From NCBI GenBank assembly GCA_902593675.1, contig CACJJI010000001.1:186001-250000 (forward strand): a stretch of 64,000 nucleotides of DNA. Reading direction: 5' to 3'. Of the stretch, positions 37,416-47,022 are shown piece after piece (positions within the stretch are counted from its first letter, which is position 1; each line of letters opens with the position of its first letter). Source of the DNA: an uncultured SAR86 cluster bacterium. GTDB lineage: Bacteria; Pseudomonadota; Gammaproteobacteria; Magnimaribacterales; D2472. The notes under the pieces were generated by a model. It did not search any database and was not told where the DNA came from. It saw only the letters and a program-made list of their open reading frames with translations. The position numbers were made by a program, and so were the translations under genes.

Positions 37416-38646
37416 GTCGTAAAATTGTTACAGGCTTTAACTTTGCAGCCCTAGCAGCAGGAAAATATGAAAATATTAAGCTCATTACAAGAACAGAAAT
37501 AGATATATTAATAAGTTGAGCTAGCCTAAATTCATATGGGAAATAATTAATGAAATAACTATCCATCAAACTTCTATTTGTAAAGCTCTCTACAAGGTTT
37601 ATAAGTTGATCAATGTTAGGAGTCACTGCCAATCCAATTAATAAACCAATCAATGTTCCTAACAATCCAATTATTAATCCCAAATTTAAAAAAATAAATG
37701 TTAATTGGGTCTTTGAGGAGCCCATAGTTTTTAATATAGCAATTTCTTTCTCCTTTGTTTTTACAGTCATTACAATGGTTGAAAGGATATTAAACGCAGC
37801 AACAGTGATAATTAAAAATAGCATGAGACTTATTAATCTTTTTTCTAATTTAATTGCTTGAAATAAGGTCCCATGTGTTTGTTGCCATGAAGTAAAATAT
37901 AGATTGTCTTGATCTAAATTTGGCTGAGCTAAAATATTGAATCCTACTGAGTTTACTTTGAACAAATCATCGATCTTCACCCTAATTCCCTGTGTTGAAT
38001 TTAAAGACAGATTTAATATATTTGCAGCTAAGTCATGGTGAACTAGAACCAGCGATTGATCTAATTCAGCCTTAAGTTCAAAAATCCCAACCACTTCTAA
38101 AGAAATGGTTCTTGGAAAGGTTCCTAGAATGGAAGAACGCAAATTCGTTGTGGTTATGTTAACAGGATCGCCAACTTCAATGCCCAAGTATCTAGCTAAC
38201 CAAGAGCCAATAACAACACCTTTCTTTTGAGAAAGATTATCCAGTCTTCCACCCATCATGTATTGAGGAAGAATAGACATGGATTCCTCTAACTCAGGCA
38301 TTATTCCTGTAACAAAAACCCCTCTTGATCTATTTTTTGCACTCATCAAGCCTTGAGTTTCGATATATGGGCTTGCACTTAAAACATTTTTTGAATCACT
38401 AAGCTTGGATATTATCTCTTCATAATTTTCAAGATTATCATTCGAGCGAATGACTAATTGAGGAACAACACCAAGCACTCTTGTTTGTAGTTCCTTCTCA
38501 AAGCCATTCATGACAGACAAAACTATTACTAAAGCAGCAACACCAAGTGACAGTCCTGCGATAGCCATTAAAGAAGTGAAGGATGCAAATGCACCCTTCT
38601 TCGATCGAAAATACTTGTAGCCCAAGTAAATAGGCAGTGAGCTCAT
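37408..38646 (-). CDS. Lipoprotein-releasing ABC permease, LolC/LolE family
   Basis: Four-helix MacB-type permease with a large periplasmic domain after helix 1. N-terminal LPIYLGYKYFRSKKGAFASFTSLMAIAGLSLGVAALVIVLSVMNGFEKELQTRVLG is the LolC/E hallmark, with FNILSTIVMTVKTKEKEIAILKTMG before helices 2-4. 412 residues. Only one permease gene is beside lolD; E. coli has lolC and lolE flanking lolD. A homodimeric LolF-type system is therefore possible, unless a second gene lies elsewhere. Confidence 0.92.
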   Translation of the reverse strand: MSSLPIYLGYKYFRSKKGAFASFTSLMAIAGLSLGVAALVIVLSVMNGFEKELQTRVLGVVPQLVIRSNDNLENYEEIISKLSDSKNVLSASPYIETQGLMSAKNRSRGVFVTGIMPELEESMSILPQYMMGGRLDNLSQKKGVVIGSWLARYLGIEVGDPVNITTTNLRSSILGTFPRTISLEVVGIFELKAELDQSLVLVHHDLAANILNLSLNSTQGIRVKIDDLFKVNSVGFNILAQPNLDQDNLYFTSWQQTHGTLFQAIKLEKRLISLMLFLIITVAAFNILSTIVMTVKTKEKEIAILKTMGSSKTQLTFIFLNLGLIIGLLGTLIGLLIGLAVTPNIDQLINLVESFTNRSLMDSYFINYFPYEFRLAQLINISISVLVMSLIFSYFPAARAAKLKPVTILRHE

Positions 38647-38651
38647 AACAC

Positions 38652-40073
38652 TTAGGTTATTTGCTTAAGAACCTTTTCAATATCGCCCTTATATGGCGGA
38701 CGAATTGCAGATAGCAATTTATCAAACCGTGAACCAATTTGCTTATAAACTGCTTTAGCATTACTGAATGTCTTGAAGCCCTCTTCACCATGGTAGCTAC
38801 CTATACCGGAAGGCCCAACACCACCAAAAGGTAAATCTTCTTGTTGTATATGGCCTAATACGTCATTTACGGTAACGCCGCCTGAAGATGTCCTAGTTAG
38901 GACGTGATCTTCTTCACTCTTATTAGCCCCGAAATAATACAGACCAAGAGGTTTATCATTTTTATTTACATACGAAATAGTTTCATCGATTTCAGTAAAT
39001 TCTTTAATAGGTAATAGCGGACCAAAAATTTCTTCTTTCATAATTTCCATATCGTCAGTAGGATTCATGACAAGTGTAGGAGGTATTTTGAAAGCCTCTT
39101 GTTGAGAAAAATCTTCATTAGCAGGATTTATTTCATCAATTTCAGCGCCTTTTTCTTTTGCATCACTTAACAATCCTTTCAAACGATCAAAATGCTTTTG
39201 GTTAACAATAGATGTGTAGTCATCGTTATGTTTTAAATCTGGATAAAAATCAGCTACAGCCTCTTTCATTCCTGAGACAAGCTCATCTTTTTTATCTGAA
39301 TGAACCATTACATAGTCAGGAGCTAAACAAATTTGACCAGCATTCATTGTTTTGCCTAACATAATTCTTTTTGCAGCAATTGCACTATCAGCAGAATTAC
39401 TAACAATTACCGGTGACTTACCGCCAAGTTCTAAGGTTACTGGAACTAAATTCTCAGATGCAGCTTTCATGATATGTTTTGCCACTGCACCACTGCCCGT
39501 GTATAGAAGATGGTCAAATTTTTGTTGCGTAAATGTTGCGCCAACATCAGGACCACCCAATATAGTTGCGAACTCTTCCTCATCAAAAGCTGAATCACAT
39601 AATTCTTTCATTAAACTGGCAGATTGCTCAGTATACTCGCTTGGCTTATGCATAATTTGATTACCAGCCGCAAAGATAGAAGCCGCAGGAGAAAAAGTCA
39701 GGAACATAGGAAAATTCCATGGAGAAATCATACCCACTGTTCCAAGTGGCTCATAGTCAACTGAAGCTTTTGCACCTAAAAAACCAAGTGGAAAGTTGGC
39801 TTTTCTTTTAGATCCTGCCATCCACTTTTTTAAATTTTTCTTAGCATACTCAATACTTGGAATAATAGTGTATACATCAGTCGCCATTGATTGATTTTTA
39901 GATCTAACACCAAAGTCTTCATTGAGAGCATCAACAATTTTGTAACGATTATCCATAATCAGTGTTTTCATTCGATTTAATCTATCAATTCTTAAATCAT
40001 ATGAAGGCGGACCATTTTTTATAAAAAAAGCTTTTTGTTTTTCTAGAATTGCTTCCATTTGTTGGTATTCCAT
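38652..40073 (-). CDS. Aldehyde dehydrogenase (coniferyl aldehyde dehydrogenase-like)
   Basis: NAD(P)-dependent oxidation of aldehydes to acids. Catalytic cysteine C249 in NAGQICLAPDY, general base E215 in LELGGKSPVIV, cofactor segments ISPWNFPMFLTFSPA and YTGSGAVAKHIM. The lack of an N-terminal extension and a C-terminus ending in a hydrophobic/basic stretch (SRFDKLLSAIRPPYKGDIEKVLKQI) resemble class 3 and coniferyl aldehyde dehydrogenases, often linked to long-chain or aromatic aldehydes. 473 residues. Starts 5 bp after the lol permease ends on the same strand, reading toward it. Confidence 0.88.
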   Translation of the reverse strand: MEYQQMEAILEKQKAFFIKNGPPSYDLRIDRLNRMKTLIMDNRYKIVDALNEDFGVRSKNQSMATDVYTIIPSIEYAKKNLKKWMAGSKRKANFPLGFLGAKASVDYEPLGTVGMISPWNFPMFLTFSPAASIFAAGNQIMHKPSEYTEQSASLMKELCDSAFDEEEFATILGGPDVGATFTQQKFDHLLYTGSGAVAKHIMKAASENLVPVTLELGGKSPVIVSNSADSAIAAKRIMLGKTMNAGQICLAPDYVMVHSDKKDELVSGMKEAVADFYPDLKHNDDYTSIVNQKHFDRLKGLLSDAKEKGAEIDEINPANEDFSQQEAFKIPPTLVMNPTDDMEIMKEEIFGPLLPIKEFTEIDETISYVNKNDKPLGLYYFGANKSEEDHVLTRTSSGGVTVNDVLGHIQQEDLPFGGVGPSGIGSYHGEEGFKTFSNAKAVYKQIGSRFDKLLSAIRPPYKGDIEKVLKQIT

Positions 40074-40142
40074 TTTTACTCCTTATCTAAAATATTTTAA
40101 TAGTCTATCAGTTAAAGTTAGCTCTAAGTCAACTAGTTATAA

Positions 40143-41021
40143 TTATGTAGATCTTTTCTGTTTATCTGAATCATTAGTTTTTTTAATCATGCTTCGAATA
40201 TCAGACCAGTCATCTTCTGACATTTTAGAAAGCTGCGAGAAGGTACCTCCACCTGATAGATACTGAGCCCCATCAAGCGCAATTGTCTGGCCGGTTAAGT
40301 ACTCACATCCATCAGCCATCAAAAAAGTTGCTAAATTTTGTAATTCACCCATTTGACCAACCCTGCCCATGGGAATTGTACTCATTGAGTTTGAGTCATC
40401 AAGATCACCCTTTGGACTTAACCTAGCCCAAGCTCCCTCTGTAGGAAATGGTCCTGGTGCAATAGCATTAATTCGAATTCCATGCGGCCCCCACTCTACA
40501 GCAAGTGACTTTGTCATAGTGTGAAGTGCAGATTTAGACATCGCTGAAGGCACTACAAATGGTGAACCTGTCCAAACCCAGGTAGCAAGTATCGATATGA
40601 TCGAACCCTTAATATTTTGCTCAAGCCACTTTTTTCCAACCGCATTGGTAACATAAAAAGTTCCATGGAAAACAATATTTGCAATAGCATCAAAACCTCT
40701 GGCTGATAAATCTTTTGTTGGAGAAATAAAATTTCCTGCGGCATTATTAACCAATCCATGAAGCGGACCTTCTTGAAATATGGAATCTATAAAATCTTCA
40801 ACATCTTGTGGTGATCGAATATCCAGTGGTTGATATCGGACATTTGCTCCATATTTATCCTTGAATTCGTTAGCTGTTTCAGTCAAGACACTTTCCCTTC
40901 TTCCGCAAATCACCAGCTCAGCTCCATGTTTAACATAGTGCTCTGACATCTCTCTTCCCAAACCTGTGCCGCCACCTGTAACTAATATTCTTTTGCCTTT
41001 TAAAATATCCTCTTTAAACAT
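40143..41021 (-). CDS. SDR-family 2,4-dienoyl-CoA reductase (DECR1-like)
   Basis: Probably reduces 2,4-dienoyl-CoA with NADPH, an auxiliary step for unsaturated fatty acid oxidation. The track start (41069) lies inside hemH; the ATG at 41021 gives MFKEDILKGKRILVTGGGTGLG, leading straight into the glycine-rich cofactor motif, and is preferred (292 aa). The active-site region reads VVPSAMSKSALHTMTKSLAVEWGPHGIR, then APGPFPTEGAWARL. The usual SDR YxxxK tyrosine is replaced by serine/alanine, exactly as I know from mammalian DECR1, and the conserved G-A-W/F-x-RL motif also agrees. NNAAGNFISP supplies the Asn loop. It starts 8 bp downstream of the hemH stop. Confidence 0.85.
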   Translation of the reverse strand: MFKEDILKGKRILVTGGGTGLGREMSEHYVKHGAELVICGRRESVLTETANEFKDKYGANVRYQPLDIRSPQDVEDFIDSIFQEGPLHGLVNNAAGNFISPTKDLSARGFDAIANIVFHGTFYVTNAVGKKWLEQNIKGSIISILATWVWTGSPFVVPSAMSKSALHTMTKSLAVEWGPHGIRINAIAPGPFPTEGAWARLSPKGDLDDSNSMSTIPMGRVGQMGELQNLATFLMADGCEYLTGQTIALDGAQYLSGGGTFSQLSKMSEDDWSDIRSMIKKTNDSDKQKRST

Positions 41022-41029
41022 ATAAATCC

Positions 41030-42040
41030 TTATTTTGAGTTTGTTATATCTATAATAGCTTGAACCCAAGCATCTGAAAAATTTAATGATGGGACATAAT
41101 CCAATGTTTGACCGCCTGCCTTAATGAAAAGTTCTTCATATTCGTCCCCTATCTCGATAACAGTTTCAAGACAGTCGGAGGTAAATGCCGGTGAAAAAAC
41201 AAGAACCTTCTTTATACCCTCAGCTGGAAGATTTTCTAAAACAACATCAGAAAATGGCTCTAACCAGTTATTGGTTAATCTAGATTGAAAAGTAACCTCA
41301 TACTGATCTCTTGGAAGTGATAATTTTTCTGCAATCAACTTTGAAGTCTCATAAACGGTAGCTTTATAGCAGTAATAATTATCGTTGTTAATTTCATGCT
41401 CACAATTCTTACCATCACACTGATTATCAAAGTAAACCTTATTAACTTGAGAATTAGGCAAGCCATGATAGCTAAATATCACCTTATCATAGTCAGATAG
41501 ATTGAAGTCTTTTGCAGCATCCACCCAAGCATCTATAAATGAAGGGTGATCATAATATTGTGATATAAACTTAAATGATGGAATTACCCAATCTCTTGAA
41601 AGTATTTTTGAAACATCTTCAAAAACACTGCCTGAAGTTGCGGAGGCATAATGTGGAAAAAGAGGTAAAATGATTAACTCTGAAGGATTTGTTTTTTTGA
41701 TTTCACTTAGCGCTTGCTGAATGCTGGGTTTTTGATATCGCATAGCATAAAAAACATTATATTTTACTTGTTTTTGATTTAATTTTTTTGTTAATTGTTC
41801 AGTATTCTTTAGCAGCGGGGAGACTCCACCGGAAAGATCCCAAAGTTTTTTATAGATTTTACCTGAACTAAATGATCTTATTGGACAAATTATTAAGGTC
41901 ACCAGAAAAAATCTAAATATATATGGGATATCTATGACTCTCCCATCCATCAAAAATTGTCTTAAATACTTAAATACATCTAAGTATGATGGTGAATCTG
42001 GGGTTCCTAAATTAATTAGTAATAACGCTGGTTTGTTCAT
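41030..42040 (-). CDS. hemH: Ferrochelatase
   Basis: Inserts Fe2+ into protoporphyrin IX, last step of haem synthesis. N-terminal MNKPALLLINLGTPDSP, metal-site histidine in FSYHGLPNSQV, and the C-terminal FSPAFTSDCLETVIEI. 336 residues, close to the E. coli 320. The C-terminal cysteines seen in Fe-S ferrochelatases are not obvious, although DNQCDGKNCEHEINNDNYYCY in the middle is cysteine-rich, as in the 2Fe-2S-free E. coli type. The MFS gene overlaps its start by 29 bp. Confidence 0.95.
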   Translation of the reverse strand: MNKPALLLINLGTPDSPSYLDVFKYLRQFLMDGRVIDIPYIFRFFLVTLIICPIRSFSSGKIYKKLWDLSGGVSPLLKNTEQLTKKLNQKQVKYNVFYAMRYQKPSIQQALSEIKKTNPSELIILPLFPHYASATSGSVFEDVSKILSRDWVIPSFKFISQYYDHPSFIDAWVDAAKDFNLSDYDKVIFSYHGLPNSQVNKVYFDNQCDGKNCEHEINNDNYYCYKATVYETSKLIAEKLSLPRDQYEVTFQSRLTNNWLEPFSDVVLENLPAEGIKKVLVFSPAFTSDCLETVIEIGDEYEELFIKAGGQTLDYVPSLNFSDAWVQAIIDITNSK

Positions 42041-43217
42041 GATCTCTTAATAATGGATGACCTATTATAAATAATAAGGAAATAAAACACAGAAAGGCAC
42101 TAAAAAAATATAAATACTGGGGCCCAAATTGGTAAATGGGCATTGCAACTATTGGGGTTAAGACATGCCCTATTGGCATAACAGAGCCTAAATATCCAGC
42201 AGCCTTTCCTTGATTGTCTGGTGTTTGAGCTAGAGACAAAGATGACGCATTAGCTGGCCTAAACATACCTCCACCAAAGCCATTGATCATCATAGCTAGG
42301 TAAAATAAAGCAATTGACGATGATAGCGCTGCCATAATGTATGAAATTGTTATTAAAAAAGTGCCGTATATTAGTAGTTTATTATTTGCGATTGGCTTGA
42401 GATCTGTAAAAATATATTGACTGACTACTGTTGAAATAGAGAGAACAACAAAAGTTAAACTGATGACGAGAGGTAAATCTTGCTCATTAGAAAATACATC
42501 TGTTATAAAGAACCCTATAGATTGAAGCAATGATGCTTGGCAAAGAGATGACAATGCAGCTATCAGAAGAAATGGCCATACAGACTTATCAGTATATGAA
42601 ATTTTTGAAATAACTTTATCAACATTTATTTTAGGAATAATGTGTTTAGGAAAGCTAATCAAAATTCCAATAGCCGCTGTAAAACCGCAAAAAGCAAAAA
42701 CATAAAAAGGTAAGCTCTTTGAATATAAAAATAAAAATCCACCTATCATTGGGCCCATAATTGTTCCAATTAAAAAACTAGATTCTAGTCTTGCAAATTT
42801 TTTAGTTCGCTTCGATCTATCAGAAATATCTGCCATATAAGCAAAAGCTGCTGGCCTAGTTGCAGAACCAACCAAACCATTAATTAATCTTCCTAAAATC
42901 AATAAAGGTAAAAGAAATACAAGATCTAAGATATTTTGTTCTACAAGAAATAAAGGTGTGATTAAAGCAATAATTGAAACCGAATAGCCTATCAAACCTA
43001 TGACTGCAATATTGCGTCTTCCATACTTATCAGATGCTCTACCCCAAGATGCACTTGTAATGGCCCAAGCAACAGCTGAAATTGAAAAGATTGTTGATGT
43101 TTCTATAACCGATAAACCTAAATCTCTCGCTAATGGGGGGACTAAAACAAATGCGAAGGACTGACCTAAACCGACTGAAAATAAACCGAACTTTAACCAG
43201 CTTGTAGCGTTATACAA
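42012..43217 (-). CDS. MFS transporter, DHA1-like exporter
   Basis: Twelve-helix major facilitator, 401 residues. The loop 2-3 signature WGRASDKYGRRNIAVIGL is clear, and GSATRPAAFAYMADISDRSKRTKKFARL and GTIMGPMIGGFLF fit motif C of the drug:H+ antiporter-1 family. No substrate can be named. Its 3' end overlaps hemH by 29 bp and its 5' end overlaps trpS by 8 bp, an unusually tight three-gene chain. Confidence 0.85.
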   Translation of the reverse strand: MYNATSWLKFGLFSVGLGQSFAFVLVPPLARDLGLSVIETSTIFSISAVAWAITSASWGRASDKYGRRNIAVIGLIGYSVSIIALITPLFLVEQNILDLVFLLPLLILGRLINGLVGSATRPAAFAYMADISDRSKRTKKFARLESSFLIGTIMGPMIGGFLFLYSKSLPFYVFAFCGFTAAIGILISFPKHIIPKINVDKVISKISYTDKSVWPFLLIAALSSLCQASLLQSIGFFITDVFSNEQDLPLVISLTFVVLSISTVVSQYIFTDLKPIANNKLLIYGTFLITISYIMAALSSSIALFYLAMMINGFGGGMFRPANASSLSLAQTPDNQGKAAGYLGSVMPIGHVLTPIVAMPIYQFGPQYLYFFSAFLCFISLLFIIGHPLLRDHEQTSVITN

Positions 43218-44208
43218 TTTTTGAGATGCCTACAGCCTCACGTAACTTACCTACAAGTTCTTGAGCTTGCGGCCGAACTTTTTTAGCTCCATCTGAAAAT
43301 AAGTCATTTAAAAAATCTGGGTTATTTTGTAATTCAAAATATTTTTCTCTAATGGGCATGATTTCGTCGTTGATGACAGAAAATAAATCTTTTTTAACAT
43401 CGCCCCAACCAATACCATCTGAGTATGATTGCTTCATATTGACAATCTGCTCATTGGTTGCAAAAAATGAATATAGCTGAAAAAGAGTGCAGGATTTATG
43501 GTCTTTAGGCTCACCAGGCTCCAATGAGTTTGTGATTATTTTAGCAATAGATTTTTGCAGGAATTTTTCTGAACATAAAAAAGGAATTATATTTTTATAT
43601 GACTTACTCATTTTTCTTCCATCTATTCCTGGTACAGATATTTCACTTTGTATCAAAGCCTCTGGAAGAGTTAATAGATTTGAATATGTATGATTAAACT
43701 TTCCTGCAATATCTCGAGCCATCTCCATATGTTGAGCCTGGTCTGGTCCAACAGGAACATGGGTAGCATTGAAGAGCAATATATCTGCAGCCATTAGAAC
43801 AGGATAGGAAAAAAGACCCATATTAATTGCTCTATCGTCATCATCTCCAGCTTGAGAATTTTCAGCAACCAGAGATTTATATGCATGCGCTCGATTTAGT
43901 AAACCCTTTGCGGCACTGCAATTCAAAATCCATGTTAATTCATGAACTTCAGGTATATCAGATTGCCTGTAAAAATGAGATTTTTTTGGGTCTAACCCAG
44001 AAGATAGCCATGCTAGAGCAACATTTTTAACACTTGTTTCTATTTCACTGGAGTCTGTTTGCTTTATTAAGGCATGATAATCTGCAAGAAAAAAATACGA
44101 TTCATTATCAGGAGCTACCAATTCTAAGGCAGGCTTAATAGCACCTAAATAATTTCCTATATGGGGAGTACCAGTTGTTGTAATTCCTGTTAAAATTCTT
44201 TTTTTCAT
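43210..44208 (-). CDS. trpS: Tryptophanyl-tRNA synthetase
   Basis: Class I synthetase charging tRNA-Trp. The track begins at 44274, but the protein proper begins MKKRILTGITTTGTPHIGNYLG at ATG 44208 (332 aa); the upstream 22 residues are hydrophobic and not seen in the family. HIGN near residue 15 is the HIGH motif and GRKMSKSYKN is the KMSKS loop. The standard bacterial enzyme is about 330-335 residues. Divergent from the DUF349 gene with 35 bp between starts. Confidence 0.95.
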   Translation of the reverse strand: MKKRILTGITTTGTPHIGNYLGAIKPALELVAPDNESYFFLADYHALIKQTDSSEIETSVKNVALAWLSSGLDPKKSHFYRQSDIPEVHELTWILNCSAAKGLLNRAHAYKSLVAENSQAGDDDDRAINMGLFSYPVLMAADILLFNATHVPVGPDQAQHMEMARDIAGKFNHTYSNLLTLPEALIQSEISVPGIDGRKMSKSYKNIIPFLCSEKFLQKSIAKIITNSLEPGEPKDHKSCTLFQLYSFFATNEQIVNMKQSYSDGIGWGDVKKDLFSVINDEIMPIREKYFELQNNPDFLNDLFSDGAKKVRPQAQELVGKLREAVGISKIV

Positions 44209-44243
44209 TTGAAAGACAATTATAAACATCAAAAGAAAGTATT

Positions 44244-45674
44244 GTGGAAACTCATAAAATTTTATTTGAATCATTAGATAAGGCTGAAAAGCATTTTGAG
44301 GCTGGTGAAATTCGCTTAGCTCAAAAAATTGTTAATGAGGTCTCTAGATCTATTAAAGCTGAAGGTAAGGTTTCAAATAAACTCAGACATAGATTTAACT
44401 TTATGTCAGCTCAATCTAGATACTTTAATGATATTTCGTCTTTTGCGACGAACCCAAAAAGAAATGAAATCATCAAGGATATTGAATCTCTGATAGCTAA
44501 TCCTCATGAAAATCCTAAAAAACAAGCACATGAAATTCATAGTCTGCAAACTAAATGGCAATTATTAGACCAGTCATCAAAACCCGCAGGTCGTGAACAA
44601 TGGATTGCTTTTAAAGAACTGACAGATAAAGCTTGGATACCTTGTGCTGAGTATTACGATGAATTAAAGAAAATAAAAATTTTAAATGCCAAACAAAGAG
44701 AAAATATAATCCAGTCACTTATTCAATACACAAGCAGTCATTCAGATAAATGGCCTGGATTAATTGAAATGAGTAAATTTTTAAGCAAAACCTTTAAAGA
44801 ATGGCAAAGCTTTGCTCCAGTTTTAGATGAAGATTTCACAAAACTCAAAGCAGCATACCAAGAAGCAAGAAAACCTATAAATAATGCAATAAAAGAACAA
44901 GAAACCAAAAACTATAAGATCAAAGAATCATTGATCGAAAAGGTAAAACTAATTAATGATGAAGATGCTCAATCTTGCATCCAAAAATATCAAAAAATTA
45001 AACGTGAGTATCAAAATACAGGGCCAGCTGGCAAGAAAAATGAGCCGATACTGTGGAAAAAATTAAATGCGGCGGCTGATAGATTTTATGAAGCAGATAA
45101 AGCTTTAATGAATGATGAGCTTAATATAATTAGTGACCTTGCTAGTCAACTGCAAAACGATGACTGCTCAATTCAAGATATAAAAGAAAAAATTGGGGAA
45201 CTCAACAAAACAAGAAAATCATCTGAATTTGCAAAACTGCAAAAAGCTATTAAGAGCTATGAGAATAAAAAAATTGACGAGCTAAATGCTGAAAAGATTA
45301 ATATTTATCAAAATTTATTAAATCTATTAAATACATCTGATGAAGGCAATGCAGTTATCCATAAAGAGATATTTAAGGCTTTAAAAAAACCAGAATATAA
45401 AGGCGACAAAGATCGCTTGCTTGAATGCACCGTTCAACTTGAGTTACTAGCTAAAATTGATCCCCCTGCATCAGATAAACTTATTAAACAAAAACTAGCA
45501 CTAGAGATGCTGCAAAATAAATTCTCTGGTCAAAAAAATATCAATGATCAGATCAAAGATTTATTGATTAATTTTATAAATAGTCTTCAATCAAATAAAG
45601 TTAACGCAAGTGAAAAGAAGCTATGGAAAAGAATCTGTAATGCTTTGAACGAATTAGCTAATTATCTTCCTTAG
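44244..45674 (+). CDS. DUF349-domain protein
   Basis: A 476-residue, charged, almost entirely helical protein. DUF349 units of about 75 residues recur, recognisable by W-x(3)K-elements such as LIANPHENPKKQAHEIHSLQTKW, TDKAWIPCAEYYDELKKI and LNAAADRFYEADKAL. No signal peptide or membrane segment. The likely start is GTG 44244. Proteins of this family in relatives such as Pseudomonas are, as I recall, longer. Function unknown. Its end overlaps the convergent MATE gene by 17 nt. Confidence 0.8.
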   Translation: METHKILFESLDKAEKHFEAGEIRLAQKIVNEVSRSIKAEGKVSNKLRHRFNFMSAQSRYFNDISSFATNPKRNEIIKDIESLIANPHENPKKQAHEIHSLQTKWQLLDQSSKPAGREQWIAFKELTDKAWIPCAEYYDELKKIKILNAKQRENIIQSLIQYTSSHSDKWPGLIEMSKFLSKTFKEWQSFAPVLDEDFTKLKAAYQEARKPINNAIKEQETKNYKIKESLIEKVKLINDEDAQSCIQKYQKIKREYQNTGPAGKKNEPILWKKLNAAADRFYEADKALMNDELNIISDLASQLQNDDCSIQDIKEKIGELNKTRKSSEFAKLQKAIKSYENKKIDELNAEKINIYQNLLNLLNTSDEGNAVIHKEIFKALKKPEYKGDKDRLLECTVQLELLAKIDPPASDKLIKQKLALEMLQNKFSGQKNINDQIKDLLINFINSLQSNKVNASEKKLWKRICNALNELANYLP

Positions 45675-47019
45675 CCTTCATAGCTGTCATCCATCTATCA
45701 GATCTGAATCTAGCGATATAGAGGAACCCTTTCACAACATAATCTGCTACAAGTGTTGAGAATATAATCTCAATTCTTGCATCAAGCAAAAAGAAAATTA
45801 AAGCAAGAAATACTCTAATAAATAATAAGCAGGTTAATGTAATTGCAAGTGGAGTTTTGGTATCACCTGCTCCTCTTAGAGCTCCTCCAAGAGAAAATTC
45901 AATTGCCATAAGAGGCTGCATTGATCCAAGCAACCAGATAAAAATGACTGTTAAGCGCACAACCTCGTCATTATCAATCATAAACATAGCCAAGGGTTCA
46001 GCAAAAATAGTGATAACTACGCCAAAAAACGTCATTGAAATAATTGATAGACGCATTGCTCCCCAGCCCGCGCGCCTTGCTTGATCTTGGTTTTTTGCAC
46101 CTAAATGTTGACCAACGAGAGTTGCGCCCGCAATTGAAAAGCCAAATCCGATAACAAATGAAAAAGATAATATCTGCACTCCAATTCCATATGCTGCATA
46201 AGCTTCAGTTCCATAGTAAGCGACTAAAATAAGGAATGCTGTTATACCTATTTGGAAAACTACTTGCTCAAGGGCTGCAGGCAAACCTACCTTAAAAATC
46301 TCTTTAATTCTTATGATATCAAGATCAAATATAGAAAAATATTGAACAGGTAACTGATTTGAAAGCCAAAAAACTATTAATAATGAGGCTCCTATAACGA
46401 AAGATACGCCATTTCCATATGCTGCTCCAAGCACCCCAAAATTTGGAAATCCCAGCCAGCCATTAACAAAAACTAACATAAAAAATATTGCAAATAAGTT
46501 CATGATTAGTCCAATAAACAATGGGGTTTTAACATCTCCAACCGCTCTTAATGCTGTAATGAGTGCTATTCCACATCCAAAAGCTATGTAAAATGGTGAT
46601 ATAGCTTTGAGATATTGATTAGAAAGCACAAGCGCTTGATCTTTTAAACCAAAAAATCTCACCAATGGCTCTGCAAGTTGCCAGATACATATTGCTGATA
46701 TTAAGGATAAGAACAATACTAACTGAAGTGTTCTAGTCAGAAAAATTCCTGCTTCTAGCTTATTATCTGCCCCCCAATTTCTAGCAATAAGTGCTGTTGA
46801 ACCTGCCAAAACACCAGTAAGAATGGCCTGTAAAATAAATGTAACTCTTTGACCTGTTACTGCTGCTGCAATTGCATCTGGTCCGAGATTGCCGACAACT
46901 TTAATGGCAATAATTGAGCTTGTTGCGTAAAACAAATTGGTTATTATAGACGGCCAAGCTAGTGTCCAAACACCCATTGAGCCCCTTGGGATTTTTACTC
47001 CCCCGTCTAAAACTTCCAA
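45658..47019 (-). CDS. MATE-family multidrug/Na+ antiporter
   Basis: Twelve-helix exporter, 453 residues. Family features: PSIITNLFYATSSIIAIKVVGNLGPDAIAAAVTGQRVTF at helix 1-2, LIARNWGADNKLEAG, AFGCGIALITALRAVGD and, in the second half, GATLVGQHLGAKNQDQARRAGW with FSLGGALRGAGDTKTPL. Probably Na+ or H+ driven, which would fit an organism with Na+-NQR. Lies downstream of a TetR gene and an 81-aa membrane protein, 3 bp from the latter, so TetR-controlled expression is a reasonable guess. Confidence 0.9.
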   Translation of the reverse strand: MEVLDGGVKIPRGSMGVWTLAWPSIITNLFYATSSIIAIKVVGNLGPDAIAAAVTGQRVTFILQAILTGVLAGSTALIARNWGADNKLEAGIFLTRTLQLVLFLSLISAICIWQLAEPLVRFFGLKDQALVLSNQYLKAISPFYIAFGCGIALITALRAVGDVKTPLFIGLIMNLFAIFFMLVFVNGWLGFPNFGVLGAAYGNGVSFVIGASLLIVFWLSNQLPVQYFSIFDLDIIRIKEIFKVGLPAALEQVVFQIGITAFLILVAYYGTEAYAAYGIGVQILSFSFVIGFGFSIAGATLVGQHLGAKNQDQARRAGWGAMRLSIISMTFFGVVITIFAEPLAMFMIDNDEVVRLTVIFIWLLGSMQPLMAIEFSLGGALRGAGDTKTPLAITLTCLLFIRVFLALIFFLLDARIEIIFSTLVADYVVKGFLYIARFRSDRWMTAMKAKEDN

Positions 47020-47022
47020 ATA

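Noticed and set aside
41022-41069. Upstream start of the SDR gene
   Set aside because: It lies inside hemH and adds 16 residues not typical for the family; the ATG at 41021 leads directly into the cofactor motif.
44209-44274. Upstream start of trpS
   Set aside because: Adds 22 hydrophobic residues before the invariant N-terminus and overlaps the divergent DUF349 start.
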